Below, piece after piece: positions 63,979-64,000 of a DNA stretch of 64,000 nucleotides. Both the position numbers and the translations under genes were made by a program. The notes beneath the pieces are model-generated. The model saw only the letters and a list, made by a program, of their open reading frames with translations, was not told where the DNA came from and ran no database searches. Within the stretch, counting starts at the first letter, position 1; every line of letters starts with the position of its first letter. The stretch covers positions 39,089 through 103,088 of the forward strand of contig CAJOKJ010000009.1 in NCBI GenBank assembly GCA_905235155.1. Direction: 5' to 3'. The DNA is from Candidatus Gastranaerophilales bacterium. GTDB taxonomy: Bacteria; Cyanobacteriota; Vampirovibrionia; Gastranaerophilales; Gastranaerophilaceae.

Positions 63979-64000
63979 GGTTAAGGTTTTCAGGGCTTAC
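63979..64000 (+). rRNA. probable 5' end of 23S rRNA, cut by window end
   Basis: The last 22 bases, GGTTAAG-N7-GGGC-TTAC, match the spacing of the 23S 5' end in B. subtilis (GGTTAAG-N7-GGGC-GCAC, followed by GGTGGATG). No 16S or spacer tRNA lies upstream: an ABC permease gene ends 143 bases before. The 143-base gap holds a small hairpin (CCATG...CATGG near 63922) and A/T-rich promoter-like DNA. Confidence 0.5.

Overview
The window is AT-rich bacterial chromosome. The best guess is a gut-type, non-photosynthetic member of the cyanobacterial line (Gastranaerophilales/'Melainabacteria'). This is inferred from type II pilin-like proteins with an FTLAE...MGVIGVVAALTLPNL-type N-terminus, a large protein with an N-terminal SNVSFTS signature, a DUF2993/LmeA-like secreted protein, a class A RNase P RNA, and a strictly fermentative enzyme set. 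Metabolically the window encodes an ATP-type PEP carboxykinase, a pyruvate phosphate dikinase, a PPi-dependent phosphofructokinase, a NuoE/NuoF-linked [FeFe] hydrogenase (hydCBA) and a second, group B-like [FeFe] hydrogenase. Together these indicate an anaerobe with PPi-linked glycolysis that disposes of electrons as H2.

Layout. 0-6.9 kb: a cut-off secreted protein, a zincin-like protein, an HD-GYP protein with a degenerate receiver, an SF2 helicase, and a YkgJ-type cysteine-cluster protein. 7.0-11.1 kb: an operon with a frameshifted DXS-like gene, two hexapeptide acyltransferases, a small RDAC-like protein and tcdA. 11.1-21.3 kb: YjbR-like protein, pckA, an MscS channel with rlmH, the hydrogenase block and rnpB. 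21.3-25.9 kb: a polyprenyl-phosphate sugar synthase facing a GT39-type membrane glycosyltransferase, a POT peptide transporter and small proteins. 26-31.7 kb: accessory DNA with gene remnants and a LysR-controlled operon of two alpha/beta hydrolases (one joined to a cupin), a flavoprotein and an acetyltransferase.

31.8-42.8 kb holds ppdK, an M16 homologue without the zinc motif, a pilin, UDG, an AGCS symporter, tRNA-Ser, and a surface-glycan pair (TupA-like ATP-grasp, aminotransferase-HAD fusion). Five reading-frame lesions fall within 34.4-42.0 kb. 42.9-53.3 kb: 5'-nucleotidase, ruvA, a TPR protein, pfp, a large coiled protein, prmC, a DtxR-like regulator with a Cys-rich tail, and an MnmA-like thiolase. 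A 350-bp field of nested inverted repeats lies at 53.4-53.75 kb. 53.8-64 kb: a large membrane protein, then prfA-ylxR-infB-rbfA-truB followed by envelope proteins and a sugar ABC permease. The last 22 bases look like the 5' end of a 23S rRNA gene.

The most striking window-wide signal is promoter geometry. At ten genes a -10 hexamer ends exactly 6 nt before the ATG with no Shine-Dalgarno sequence (a further one has 7 nt), which predicts leaderless mRNAs. Genes inside operons have ordinary Shine-Dalgarno sites. Several frames are broken by small deletions, so either the assembly has indel errors or part of this locus is decaying.
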